From the NCBI GenBank assembly GCA_024195585.1, contig SWBL01000010.1, positions 124,001-188,000 on the forward strand: a DNA stretch of 64,000 nt. The letters are read 5' to 3'. The DNA is from Aureobasidium sp. EXF-3400 (taxonomy: Eukaryota; Ascomycota; Dothideomycetes; Dothideales; Saccotheciaceae). Of this stretch, positions 23,901 through 35,286 are shown piece by piece. The stretch's first letter is position 1. Every line of letters starts with the position of its first letter. The notes beneath the pieces were generated by a model, which was not told where the DNA came from, did not search any database, and saw nothing but the letters and a program-made list of their open reading frames with translations. Both the position numbers and the translations under genes were made by a program.

Positions 23901-25293
23901 AAATCGATTCATGATTTTCGGATCGCACATGTCATTCCAGCACGTTCGCATATCAACTTGCGAAACAACGATTATTCATGGATTTGTACTCTGACGATCA
24001 TGTAATCTCAGTGATGATGAGCTTCAATCTGCTCTGTCCACCGGACCGGTTATAGAGGTAGGTCTCTTGCTCACAGAGCTTGGAAGTTCACGAGCAACCT
24101 CGCGGACATATTGCAGGCTTCTTGGATTGTCAGCAATTATGTCACACTATACCAACAAGCATCACGAATTTCGAAAGTCTCATTCCATCTAGGCCGCAAT
24201 GCCCCGAGTGCGACGCTTTAGTGCGACCAGCTGGCCACATAGAGCCCACACCACTGAGCACAAGAACATGGCTTTCAGCATTCACTCAGAATCGAGGAAA
24301 GAGCTTATTCAATCAGGATGCACACCTATCTCAAAATCAGACAAGATGTCACACTTCACATCAGCACAGAAAGAAAGTCATATAGGAAAAAAATAAAAAT
24401 AATTCGATTTGCTTACCAAAAAAACACAAAGCCCACACATATCGCCAACTTACCATTTTACCATCTAGAAGCTAAGGGAACTCGTAATAGAGACGGCAAC
24501 TAGCGCAGAACCAACAACCAACAGCAGTGTTCCATCTAAGAAAGCCAAAGCATTGTCCGCAAGTGGGAGTAGTTGGGTGACGAGCAACAGCATCTGAAGA
24601 AGTGGTAGTGTGGCTGCACATTGTTAGTTCTGAGTGTGTCTGTTTGAGTCAGTGGGTTTGGTGTGTGTTGGACAAGACGAGAAGATATGGGTAAGCAGAT
24701 ATGTAGAGGGGTATTTGTATGATTCTGCGTAGGTATGGATGCGATGCGTTTTTGCACAATGGTTTTGTTGTGCAAAGAAGATGGACAAAGGAAATCGGGC
24801 ATGGTGAATCGAAGGCAAAGCATGGTGAAAGAGCTTCTATCGAGCTTGAAAGAGCTTCTGATTTACAGACGTCTTGGTCTGTAGGAGTAACAATGATCAA
24901 CTCTTTGAATCTTGTTCCTTTGTCTTATGCGCACGAATTCGTTTCGTCAGTTTTGGTGTCGAGTTCAACTGAACAGGTCGAGACCGGCTGGCAACAGGCA
25001 TGGACTTTTGATTGGCCACGACGTTGAAGAGCGCGAAACAGATACGGCAGCGCTGTACACCTGCAACTGGATGTTTATGATCGTGACATAAGGAGGACAG
25101 GGTGTGATGTAGTGAAGAGATGAGAATGTATTAGTGTATGCTACTTGTGCCTGTATTATATGTACCGTGTACCCATGATCCGCTTCCTTAACCCTCTATC
25201 ACGACCCTCACTACAACCAGGCTGCGTAACTTGGTGATATTCACATCTCAACTACTAACATCTCATGACGCCTTCCTTCTCAAAGCGGGAAGA
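20924..25293. other. Gene-poor region of about 4.4 kb
   Basis: No gene I can support. The left 1 kb includes the CRIB-gene promoter. Short coding-like patches occur: a minus-strand stretch 22514-22980 with two adjacent open frames (one containing LHANKRPWMKAEVDKM, the other WEEVVTCAIQVCLSRM), and a plus-strand 72-codon frame at 22286-22504. None matches a family I know or makes a full gene model. 23.5-24.6 kb is more AT-rich with no open frame of note. Confidence 0.5.
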
Positions 25294-27196
25294 TTACTTT
25301 GCAGCAAAGCGACTCTTCGCCCTCAATCTCTCACCATAGAAGAACAGGATGAAAATGCCACCAATACACAGAGTTGTAAGCCCGGCAAGCAGACTCACAC
25401 CCCCTCCGACTCCCAAGCTCAAGAACATCGGGCGAGAAAACAAGATGGCCGCAGCAGCAAGCGTAGATCTCGCGGTGTCGTTGCCTGCAAACAGACTTCC
25501 AGCGTATGCAGGATAGACCATAGGCAGATAAACAAACACACACTGGAACAGGATGAATACGCCAATCATATTGATAACGATACCAATGCAACTGACGATC
25601 CAGTGAATCTTGCCATCGCCAGTCTATGCAAATATGAACAGACCAATGGGAACGAGGAAACTGGAGAAGAGAGCTGGGATCAAACGACGTTCGGGGGAGC
25701 CCATGCCATGTGCTCGGATCTCAGGTTCGACGACGTAGTAGAGGTAGGCGTAGTATCCTGCAACAGAGATAACGACGCCGACAGCAATGCTGAGGAATAC
25801 AAGGCCCATCTCTCCAACGTTGAAACCGTAGCGGGCGATGTAGACTAGAGGGAAGACTTCGAAGAAGGAGTAGAAGATTGCGTAACAGAGAGCAATGTAG
25901 ATGTCAGCGTAGGCCTTGATAGATGTGAAGTCAGTACAAAGATCAAGCAAGTATCATGTGTTTGGTTTGACTCACAATAGCTGGATCCAGTGCGATCAGT
26001 TGAACAGGTCTCCACAAGGCTTCTACTACCAGATCGTTGAAGCTGCGTTGAGCTTGGTTGATCTCGGATTGAGCTTTCAGATTTTGGTTTCCAGTGAGTG
26101 CTCTGAGTCGCTGAGCACGGCGCAAGAGGATTGTCTCTGGGTAGGTCTCGGGCAGGAACAGGAAGAGTGTGATCCATACGGGCGCAGCAAGCCACAGCAT
26201 CTCCCAGAGAGACCATCTCCAATTCATAGCTGCAACACTAAAGCCGGAGATGATGGGACCAAGAGCGGGACCGATACAGGCTGCTGCTGCCCAACAGCAA
26301 AGGACGTAAGGTAACTTGATGAGTGAGAACATGTCCTGCAGACTGGCACCGCCCGTGGCAAGGATCGGAGAGCCGAAGAAGCCTTGGAGAAATCTCAGCA
26401 CCATAAGTCCGGCGAAGTTATCTACCAATGCGGTCGGCACACACAGAATTGTAAATATGGCAAAGGTGATGATGTAAGGAGGATTTCTGCCAATCTTCGG
26501 GAGTTCCGACAGAGGGGAAAAGAGCAGAGGCCCAAGTCCATAGGCAAAGACAAAGAGAGCGATACCAAGAGCAGCTGCTGTTGCTGAAACGTGGAAGCGC
26601 TCCATGACGCCTTCTGCAGAAGGCGTGTAGATAGCAGATCCTGTGTAGACCGCTGTGGTGTAGATACAGATGAGGAGTGTGACCAATCCTTTCTTCGTAT
26701 TGGACCAATTCTGAGGATTTGCCTTGTCATCAGTGGTATACCAGTCCACAAGAATGATTCCATCTGCAGTGCGAACGGGAATGATCGGCTCTGGCCAAGG
26801 AGCTGGCTCTGAGGCGACGGCGAAAGCTTGTTCGAGATCTTCTCTGGTTTTGGATTGCTCGAGAGCAATGCGGGATCCCACTCGAGATAGAGCAGATCTG
26901 GCAGTGTTGGTCTTGCTCAACTCATGGCGGCTTCGGTCGGTCTCTGTCCTGGTGAGATGGAGGTCATTGTCAGGCTCGGTTGGCTCTTTCTCTGAATCAT
27001 CCTTGATAGAGTCATTGCGAGAAGGAAGCGATGGAACGACCTTGGAGTGTTGTTTGATCGCTTCGTCCGATGAGGGGTGTGAATAGTAATCCGGGCAGAT
27101 AAACCCAGGCTTTTCTTCAGGGTATTGGAGTACTCTATTCCCTGTCACGTATCGAATGAGTTGCCCGAGAGGTGCATCTCGAATAAGGTTGGACAT
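25294..27196 (-). pseudogene. DHA1-type MFS drug/polyamine transporter with in-frame TAG
   Basis: A 12-helix major facilitator of the fungal DHA1 drug:H+ antiporter group. Exon 1 is 27196..25976 (407 codons) and exon 2 begins at 25914 (donor GTGAGT, acceptor CAAG), phase 0. Helices 1-9 are intact, including the helix 2-3 loop GPLLFSPLSELPKIGRNPPY and helix 4 LMVLRFLQGFFGSP. At 25626-25624 the frame meets TAG right after GLFIFA, where relatives have a tryptophan (TGG). The same frame then continues for 109 codons with well-conserved helices 10-12 (VYPAYAGSLFAGNDTARS, FSRPMF, FFYGERLRAKSRFA) to a normal stop at 25294. A single G-to-A change explains it. Without readthrough the product is 503 residues and lacks three helices, so it is probably non-functional. 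A sequencing error is possible; a 20-30 nt intron is too short. Confidence 0.85.
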
Positions 27197-28068
27197 AGCG
27201 GTGAAGTGGTCCGGGTGTCAAGGGGGGCAGGAAGGAATAGCAAGGTCGAAATCAGGCGCTGTTTGTCCGAGTGAAGAACTATGGTGAGACGGAAGACTGG
27301 TAGATGCTCGCCTGTACCACATACATATACTCTTCAACCTGGTCTTCATGGTTACAAAGCTACTGATTGCGTGCGATTGTCTTCAGTAAGCATGCCAAGC
27401 GACCTTGAAGTCGTCCTTGTATCACACCATGGAGATTAGTAGAAGCAGACGGAGTTTTGTCTCGAGTTTCCAGGACCATGGTTGCTGGCAAGATGCTTGT
27501 GGAATGTAAGCCTCGCTGTGATTGGGCCAAGCTAGGGTTTGTCAGCTGCATGTCTATGCCTCGCTGACAAACGCGTGAGCGCAAGAGTCTCAGACACCAC
27601 CAAGTAGGTAGAACTTTGTTCGCTGCCTATGGTGACGGATGAATATTTATGCCGGTCTTACAAAGCGATTGATTTCTGACCACTCGCCCAAGCTGCTTTT
27701 ACATGCGCAGGCCGTGGCTGTCACGATTGCTGAAACCACTCTCACCTTCAGGGTTTGACACCGTTCACACGAACACGTCAAAAAATGTAGAGGCATTGAC
27801 TTGGCCAAAAGACACGTCGTGTATGAACGCTTGTGGTGTCGTATTTGTAGGCAGACGCGATTTTTTCTGGTCAGTCGGACGGCAGAAGTTCGTCGTGCAA
27901 CGGTGATCTTGACTGTGGGAGTGCTGAGCAGCATGGGCGTCATTACCGCAAGTCTTGACTAAGTCTCGAGCCAATCGGAACCATCACAGCAACGACCGAT
28001 CAAACTCAAATCGTCTTTGATAGACGCGCGAAACAATTCACACTCAAGTTGTTAAAAGTTCACCCCCA
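27197..28068. other. Divergent intergenic region
   Basis: About 870 bp between the broken transporter and the triplicated-domain gene, which diverge. No gene, RNA or clear motif seen. Confidence 0.5.
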
Positions 28069-30894
28069 ATGTTACGATGCGCGATACTGAGGAGGCTCCC
28101 AAAGAACCCGCAAGCATCATGTCGAAAGTCCCCTAGATATCGTCAAAGCTTAGTTGGAAAGCTATGTCACCAAACACGATCATTGAGCTTCTTACCAATT
28201 GTGTCAAGCCATGATACGGCCCAAGAAAAATCATCGCGGGATGAACTTGAGAAACTTCCCCCCATCCAGATCTCAGACGAGAGATCTGTCCCCAGTCCAA
28301 CGGTCCCCGGGCTTATTGGAAGCACAAGTATCGAATCGTCACGACATATAATCGACGCAGACTCTCGTGGAGATACACCTGCTCAAGCCAATTACTTTTC
28401 GGCGTCACTCGCAGATGGCACTATTATTCACAGTTCTGGACCGCGAACTTTGTCTGAATTTGAAGGCTTAGTCTCAGTTATTGCCAAAGTGTGGAAGCAA
28501 TATTCTCAAGATATCAGTTCCCAGGTGTCCGCGCAGAACATTGGAATGGAAATTTGGGGAAACCCAGAGATCGACTCTACGGTTTCCGCGAGGATATACG
28601 AGATGGAAGTAGGCAGGGGTCTCCGCAAGAGGTACTACTACACATGGTTCGTCCCGACGAACACCACGAACATCGAGATCTTAAAGAGCGGGATTTTGTC
28701 AGGAACCTGGCCAAAAACGCGCAAGAGTCTTGTAAAAGCCCTCAAGACCCATGTCGGATCCGTGGATCAGCATGGTTCTTTGTCGATGCTCTCCCCTCCT
28801 GGCCCTCATCCTCTTCATTCTGCATTCAAGAAGCTCGTGAGTATGTTCGCTTACAGCGGTGTGCCTTTCAAAGATTATGCTTGGTCGGTAGTCTTAGACG
28901 CTAGCACCATCGTCAGCCCAATCCCACCAATGGAGATCGAGTCCAATGAATTCAAGTCTTTGGCGGCGATAATCTGGCAATGGTTGCAACAGGACAGCCT
29001 GTTGAGGGAGGCGCTCAGTAAGGATATAAGCCACGTCCAAATCATGTACGTATCTTGATCTGTTAGCTATTGCCTTTGCTGACGGTTTCTTAGGGAAACA
29101 GATCCTGCCGAAAAATCTCTCAGGGTGGAGGTCTGGACCATGAGTCGCATCGCAGATAAAGGCCTCGTCAGGAGTGTCTACCAACTTTTCTTCTCAGATG
29201 TCAATAGCTCATTTGCAAGCTCTTGCCTCGAATCCAAGGATGAGATGGAAAATAATTCTCCTGGTACTCATTTACGTCTGCGGTATTATGCCTTGTGGTC
29301 TCTCAAACACAACATTGGATGGATTGACGATACAGGACGACTGGTAGAGGGAGAGTGCCCGAACATCAAGTCGTTGATCGATGGATTCAAACCTCCTTAC
29401 ACGTCACGCCCAAAGTCTGCACCCGCCCTCTCGCCGGAATCGTCACCCACGGCACCCGAGCCACAAGCGGTTGCTGAATCTGAAGCACCGAAGGTCAATG
29501 ATAACACCTGCGAGGAAGGAGTAGCTGTCTCGGCTCCAAGCGACAACGAACCGGCGAATGAGGCCTCAGGCAACGTGATCCGAGAAGTCGACGGTGAAGA
29601 GGGACGCGGTATGGTGTCCGCGACCCTCCAAGACGGAACATTAGTCGTCCCCAGTTTCAAGCGTTGCCAACAGATGTCAGCAGGCGTTGGAAAAGGCTTC
29701 GGCGATATCTTGAGGATCATATCTCAGTGGAGAGCGCAAACTTGGCACGACACCGATCGTGAACATCGCGGGATGCCTTTACTGATTTACGCTCTCTCCA
29801 AACCTCTTCCAGACAGTTTCGAAATTGAGATCCTGCGCAGAGGTGAGGGCATGTTTGAACAGCCAATGATTCGATACAGATTATATCACACACTTGGAAC
29901 GTCAGACTCTTCGTATGTCAAAGCCGAGTCGATCCAAGGATCATTCGATCATGAACACGAGTTGGTTGCATGGACCAAGCAACTGGTACGCGCCTGCAAC
30001 CACGGTCTAAAAAATCACATAGGAACGGTGGACAAGACTGGTATTCTCCGAAGAAGTAAGCAGCCAACAATCCATGAAGCTCTCTACGATTTGAAGGCAC
30101 CTGTCAAAGTTCGTTCTACTGCTCTGAGCGCAGACCGTGTGGACACAAACCATGCAACGGCAAGATATACGCCGCTAGAACCAACAGACAACAGGCAGCC
30201 AGAGAAAAGGCCAGAGAAGAAGCCGGAGAAGAAGCCGGAGAAGAAGCCGGAGAAGAAGCCGGAGAAGAAGCCGGAGAAGAAGCTGGAGAAGAAGCCAGAG
30301 AAAGATATCAAGGATGCGCAAGCTAGCTCGATGCATGACCAAATTGCGAGCATCATGAAGCTGGCAGGTGCCTTGTACGAAGTGAGCATAATGCTCAACG
30401 ATGCGATTTCAAGAACTCCATCACATAAGAACGACAACACCTTCAACAACATCGACTCAGACTGGATCAACGAACCGAATCCAGTTTTCAAGACCATGAA
30501 AAACAATGAGGTCGACGTTGATGCTGTTCAAGGGACGATGACGGAACTCAAAACTCGATTACACGACCATAAAGACAAAACTCAGATTCTGGCTGGCCTA
30601 TGTAGAAAGTGGAAAGAGGAGTTGGAGGCGCGCTATCCACTGATGAAGCGGAAATCTGCATCCAACAGCGATGTTGACAATCTCATGTCTCCTGTCAAAG
30701 ACAAAACCACGGACGAAGAATCAAAGTCAACATCGACCACAATTCTGAGTAGCTCGAAGGGAGATAGGCAGCCAAGCACACAGCAAGATAGGCTGAGTAA
30801 CGACAGAGATAACAAGCAACCACGCAGTCGTTCGAATGATGGCAGGAAATATCGTCGCAAGTACAATGACGGATTCTCCATCACTGCTCTTTGA
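28069..30894 (+). CDS. Unrecognised 925-residue protein with a triplicated domain and KPEK repeat
   Basis: Exons 28069..29045 and 29094..30894 join in phase (QIM then ETDPAEKSL) across a 48-nt intron. I do not recognise the family. The first 43 residues are rich in Arg/Lys with no acid (MLRCAILRRLPK), like a mitochondrial presequence. Three repeats of roughly 110-150 residues follow, each ending in the same signature: LKTHVGSVDQHGSL (225-238), LKHNIGWIDDTGRL (396-409) and LKNHIGTVDKTGIL (631-644). Copies 1 and 3 also share a leading [FV]SA[ST]L.DGT strand and GxGLRKRYYYTWF / RYRLYHTLG-like elements. Residues about 694-729 are KPEK repeats. The C-terminus is charged and disordered. Neighbours are two transporters; no function is implied. 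Confidence 0.75.
30198..30303 (+). repeat. In-frame 12-bp minisatellite encoding KPEK
   Basis: About nine copies of a 12-bp unit (consensus AAGCCGGAGAAG), ends diverged and centre nearly identical, all in frame. It inserts a rigid charged (KPEK)n linker in the triplicated-domain protein. The 12-bp unit keeps frame whatever the copy number. Confidence 0.93.
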
Positions 30895-32175
30895 GAACCC
30901 AAGCGCGATGCAGGACAATTCAATCGCAAAAATGAACATTCTGACAAACCCACTTCTTGAGGAAAAGATGAAGTGGTTGTACAGACGGTCACATGAGAAC
31001 AGTTGCCTGCTTCTTTCCATACATAGGTACAGAATGTGCACCACTTGATGATATTCGAACGTAGAGCCTTCATGCAGGCCATTAGTATGCGATACTCGGA
31101 TCAAAACCGTGCTCTTGCTTCTATGTGAACTTTGCATCGTCACTGACAGCGACCACGATTACATCCGTCGCAGTAGCAAGTGACCATAAAGCATGCCCTG
31201 GAGTTCTTTTTTTTTTCTTTCTGGAGGATGGTCCAGAATGATCCTACGATACTACTATTCCGCGTGTCCGTAGCAAACGAGTCAATTATTGGGCGAAAAC
31301 GATACTGTTTCCTTGTTGGGCATATCTGATCATCTACTGATCCGGTGGGAACAGTGGGCCCGGGTCTTGGCTTCGGTGTTGCCGACCGCGTCTTTGATTG
31401 CGAGCACTCTTCCTACTCGCTCATGGAGAAGACTCGCAGATACCGTACAAAGATGCCATCTGTATGTGGCCAAGGCCACTTTGAACATCGTATTGATTGT
31501 AATAAGGATCGTTGTGCATCTTGTCTGATGGTCAAGCAGAGTCAAGCCTCCTTCTCGACGCGTGAATATTTGCGCCGGACACGTTGGCGCCACGGACCAA
31601 AGAATCCAGAACCGCTGCAGCATGGAGGATCTCGAAATCGACCACGGGAAGACCCATGCGGCTCCTCTCCAGACAGCGCAGTTTTGATCCGCAAGATTAT
31701 CGCAGATGGAGCTTTGTGGCTGGCTGCCAAGCACCGAAGGATTGCATAGCTCGGGCCCGGTACTCTGCGTACGCGGATCTGATAGGTTGTTATCAGATCC
31801 GCTGTCCGGATCTAAGCATCTTGAGGTAATGATAACCGAAAAAAGGAGTTTTGTCTTCCTTCCAGACGCTGTGGTTCTTGCAGGGCAAGGTAGGAACTAC
31901 ATGGCTTGCCCTTGCCTTCTGCTGTTCAAGCCTCCCAATGGGTCTTGATTCTCTTGGTAGGCCATGCACTCGACCTTTGTGGATATGCATGTGGATCTAA
32001 TCGTTCGTTTTTTTCTTGTGGCGTGTTGTATTTGGTTCTGGCATGCTGGGTTTATACTCGGGTGAGTGGGGGTATCGCGAGGCATATAACATGTCGGTCG
32101 CCCTCCTTGTTCGAGCTCTTGCAAGCTATCTCGATCGTTCACACTTTATCTTCTCTCTCATCCTTGTCCTTCACC
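30895..32175. other. Intergenic: siderophore transporter promoter
   Basis: About 1.28 kb between same-strand genes. Contains the GATA-site palindrome at 31773-31802, additional GATAA elements at 31834-31838 (plus) and near 32147 (minus strand), a CCAAT at 31935-31939 and a poly-T run near 31209. Overlapping open frames around 31330-31750 have no recognisable content. Confidence 0.6.
31773..31802. promoter_or_regulatory. Inverted pair of SreA/Fep1-type GATA sites
   Basis: A perfect palindrome with 12-bp arms (GCGGATCTGATA and its complement) and a 6-bp spacer. Each arm carries an ATCTGATA core: ATCTGATAG at 777-785 and, on the minus strand, ATCTGATAA at 798-790 (offset 31000). ATCWGATAA is the published consensus for fungal iron-repressing GATA factors (SreA, Sre1, Fep1, Urbs1). 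It lies about 375 bp upstream of a siderophore transporter start, so iron-dependent repression is a natural inference. Confidence 0.7.
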
Positions 32176-34083
32176 ATGAGGCTCAGGATCCCTAACCTTG
32201 TCTCACGACCCAATGAGGTACCAGTGGTGGCAGAGACAGCCACCGGCAGCGATGTCGAGGTTGCTGGTGCTCAAGAGATGAACGAGAAGTCCGGTACTCA
32301 GACGCAGGTCAAGAGCAAGTTCGATGACGAGGGTGTATCTCCAGAGGTGCAACACGGAGTCCAGGTCGCCCAAGCGATCAACCAGGTCTGGTCTCGAGAG
32401 CATCTTATCGCTGCATACATCATCATCTGGATCATCAACTTCATTCAAGGCTTCGGCAGTGGCATTACAGGTGCGTTGTGCTGTCTAACACTAGCAGACA
32501 ACCAGACTGACATCACTCGTCACAGGCACATTGACACCCTACGTGACCAGTTCGTTCCAAGCACACTCGCTCACCGCAACAACAAGTATTATCTCAAGTT
32601 TGATCAGTGGACTCTGGAAGCTTCCTTATGCTAAAATCCTCGATGTCTGGGGCCGTCCTCAGGGCTTCGCTCTGATGGTTGCTTCGACTGTACTCGGATT
32701 CGTCATGATGGCTGGATGCAACAACGTCACAACATACTGTGCTGCTCAAGTCTTCTACCAACTCGGCTACAGTGCTATCGATTTCACAATCACCATCTTC
32801 GTTGCAGATACCAGCAGTCTGCGCAACAGAGCCTGGGTTAGTTCTTGCGATCTACGAGAAAACTTGAAGCATCATGACTGACAATCTCACAGTGGATCGC
32901 ATACACCGCGTCTCCCTGGCTCATCGTAACATGGTGTTACGGACCGGCAACCAACTCCGTCCTCGAAACCATCGGCTTCAGATGGGGCTTCGGCATCTGG
33001 GCCATCGTCTACCCCATCGTTTGCGCTCCCCTTTTCTGGCTGATGTGGCACAATATGAAGAAAGCCGAAAAGCAAGGCCTGATCCCCAAATACGAGAGCG
33101 GACGCAACTGGAAAGAGTCTATCTACTACTACGCCGTTCAATTCGACGTCATTGGTATCCTTCTCATCGCCACTGGACTCTCGCTGTTCTTGCTGTCATT
33201 CAGTTTGTACTCCTACCAAGCTGAGCAGTGGAAGTCTCCGATGATCATCTGTTTCTTGGTCTTTGGCATCATCCTCATGTTTGCATTTTCCTTCTGGGAA
33301 GCCAAAGTCGCACCGGTGACTTTTATCCCTTGGCACTTGATGAGAGACAGAACTGTCATTTTCACTTTTGCAATGGTTGCTGCCATTTACTCTGGCTACA
33401 GTGTGTGGTACGACTACTTCTACAGCATGCTCATTGTGGTTTTCAACACCAGTGTCCGCGATGCAACTTACATCCTCAACATCTATACCATTGGCGCAAC
33501 TTTCTGGTGTCTGGTTGTTGGAGTGGTTATTCGCTACAACGGACGCCTCAAGTGGATTGCACTCTACTTTGGCGTCCCAGTCAATATCTTGGGCGTAGGT
33601 CTCTTGATCTACTTCCGACATCCTAACACCAACATCTCGTTTATCGTCATGTGTCAAGTCTTTATTGCCTTCGGGGGTGGCACCCTGGTCATCTGCGAAC
33701 AAATGACCGTCATGGCCGTCAGCACACAACAAAACATTCCCGCTATTCTGGCGTTTGAATTCATGATCGCCAACATCGGGTCTTCCATTGGATCTGCCAT
33801 TGCTGCAGCCATGTGGACTGGCCTTTTCCCTGTCAATCTTGCTAAATATCTGCCAGCCTCTGCTCTTCCAGATCTACAGACTATCTATGGAGATCTGACT
33901 GTACAGAGTTCTTATGCCATTGGGTCGCCGGAAAGAGATGGTATTAACAAGGCTTATGGGGAGACGCAGAAGTTGATGTGTGTGGCTGCTACTTGTTTGT
34001 ATGCTACTATTATCGTGTGGGTTAGTTTGTGGAGGGAGATTAATGTTAAGGGTATGAAGCAGACCAAGGGACTGACTATGTAG
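32176..34083 (+). CDS. Siderophore-iron transporter, MFS SIT/ARN family
   Basis: A 14-helix major facilitator importing ferric siderophores by proton symport. Three exons, 32176..32470, 32526..32836 and 32893..34083, join in phase to 598 residues; introns are 55 and 56 nt. Family hallmarks are the first helix IAAYIIIWIINFIQGFGSG, the TLTPYVTSSFQAHSL loop-helix, the WGRPQGFALMV segment, and TITIFVADTSSLRNRA. Exon 3 carries the remaining helices with FIPWHLMRDRTVIF, NIPAILAFEFMIANIGSSIG and a long final loop before the last helix. The N-terminal 70 residues are a cytosolic acidic tail. The GATA palindrome upstream fits iron repression. The substrate siderophore cannot be told from sequence. Confidence 0.93.
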
Positions 34084-35286
34084 ATGGAGATAGTCGGTTG
34101 CTTGGATCTGAGGGTGATGGTTCAGATAAAAGTTAATGCTGATGAATGTGTATGGTTCTAGATCTGTTGTCAGTTGTGACAACATGTTGCCTTTTTCCTT
34201 CTAATCATCGTTGCCAGGGAACGTTTCCTCATGCTACCTCGGAGGCCTCGCCCTTTGGACATCGCTGCTTCGTCCAGACTTACTGTATCAGTCTTTCGCT
34301 GTTCCTTCTGATCTCCCAACCTCTACTCTTACCTTCCAAGCCGTCAACGATCTTCCCATTCCTGTCAATGCGACATATGTCATTCCTGTTCTCTATGCCA
34401 GGAGTCTTGGAAATTCTCTTCGCCATCTTTATATCTCGTTGTTCTTTGTCAATTGCCCACCATGGTTCTAGAATTTGTATGAACACCAAGCCGCAAGATT
34501 AAAGAGACGACAAGCCTCGAAACAGATTATAGGATTGAAAACGAGGTTCGCAAGAGATGACAATATAGCCTTCTAGTTCAATCGGCTTATGCACAAGGTC
34601 ATATCCTTCAGTAGTGACCTGGCATTCGAGTGATGCACTAGCCTGGACATCTAAATATACGCGAATCAGCGTTACCGAGCAATAGAACACATCGTCCAAG
34701 ATCTCTAGTCTTTGTACATCTTTGACTTGTTCTGCTACTCTATCATTCATCTTCTTGTTCTTAGATCGCAACCGCATTTTTAAGATAGTCGGCTCGAACA
34801 ACGGCATATTGACTAAGGGAAAGTCTAAGCAATTAGTAAGTAATGTGCATAGACGACGAACAACGGCATATTGAACAAGTCAATGTCTAATCAATGAGTG
34901 AGTAATGTAGAAAGACTAAGAACAAAAGGCACAGAACGCAACACTGGACATATACAACACCTCGACACATACCACTGATCGAGAGGGGATACTAAAGCGG
35001 TGCTTAGGAGGGACAAGGGTCCTGAGGGAAGGAGAAACAAGGGCATGATTTTCGCGAGAGGAAGAAGCTGGTCTTGCAAGCCAGAGAACCAAGAGACACA
35101 CACGAGGAGAAGAAAAGAATAGATGGAATTGTTCATGAACCCACAAGAGCAGGCATTCGTTGTCATAAATAGAAAATCGAGTAAACACCCCCTCGAACCT
35201 TCCAATCCACGCAAACTCCCCTTTGACAATGCACACCCAGCAAAAACCAACCATATAACCCCCTATCTCCCAAACACACCTCCCTC
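34084..35286. other. Intergenic between convergent genes
   Basis: About 1.2 kb between the siderophore transporter and PSO2. It contains a diverged 62-bp tandem duplication at 34795-34918. Open frames here have no recognisable content. Confidence 0.5.
34795..34918. repeat. Two diverged tandem copies of a 62-bp unit
   Basis: Both copies begin CGAACAACGGCATATTGA (34795 and 34857) and share GTCTAA, CAAT and AGTAATGT blocks in the same order. Non-coding. Confidence 0.8.

Noticed and set aside
25600..25660. An intron that would remove the in-frame TAG of the DHA1 transporter
   Set aside because: Possible donors lie only 20-30 nt before the TAG, far below the 48-nt minimum seen here, and longer introns would remove conserved helix 9.
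31330..31750. Overlapping 134-codon frames on both strands
   Set aside because: No domain, no splice model extending either one, and both overlap the transporter promoter region.
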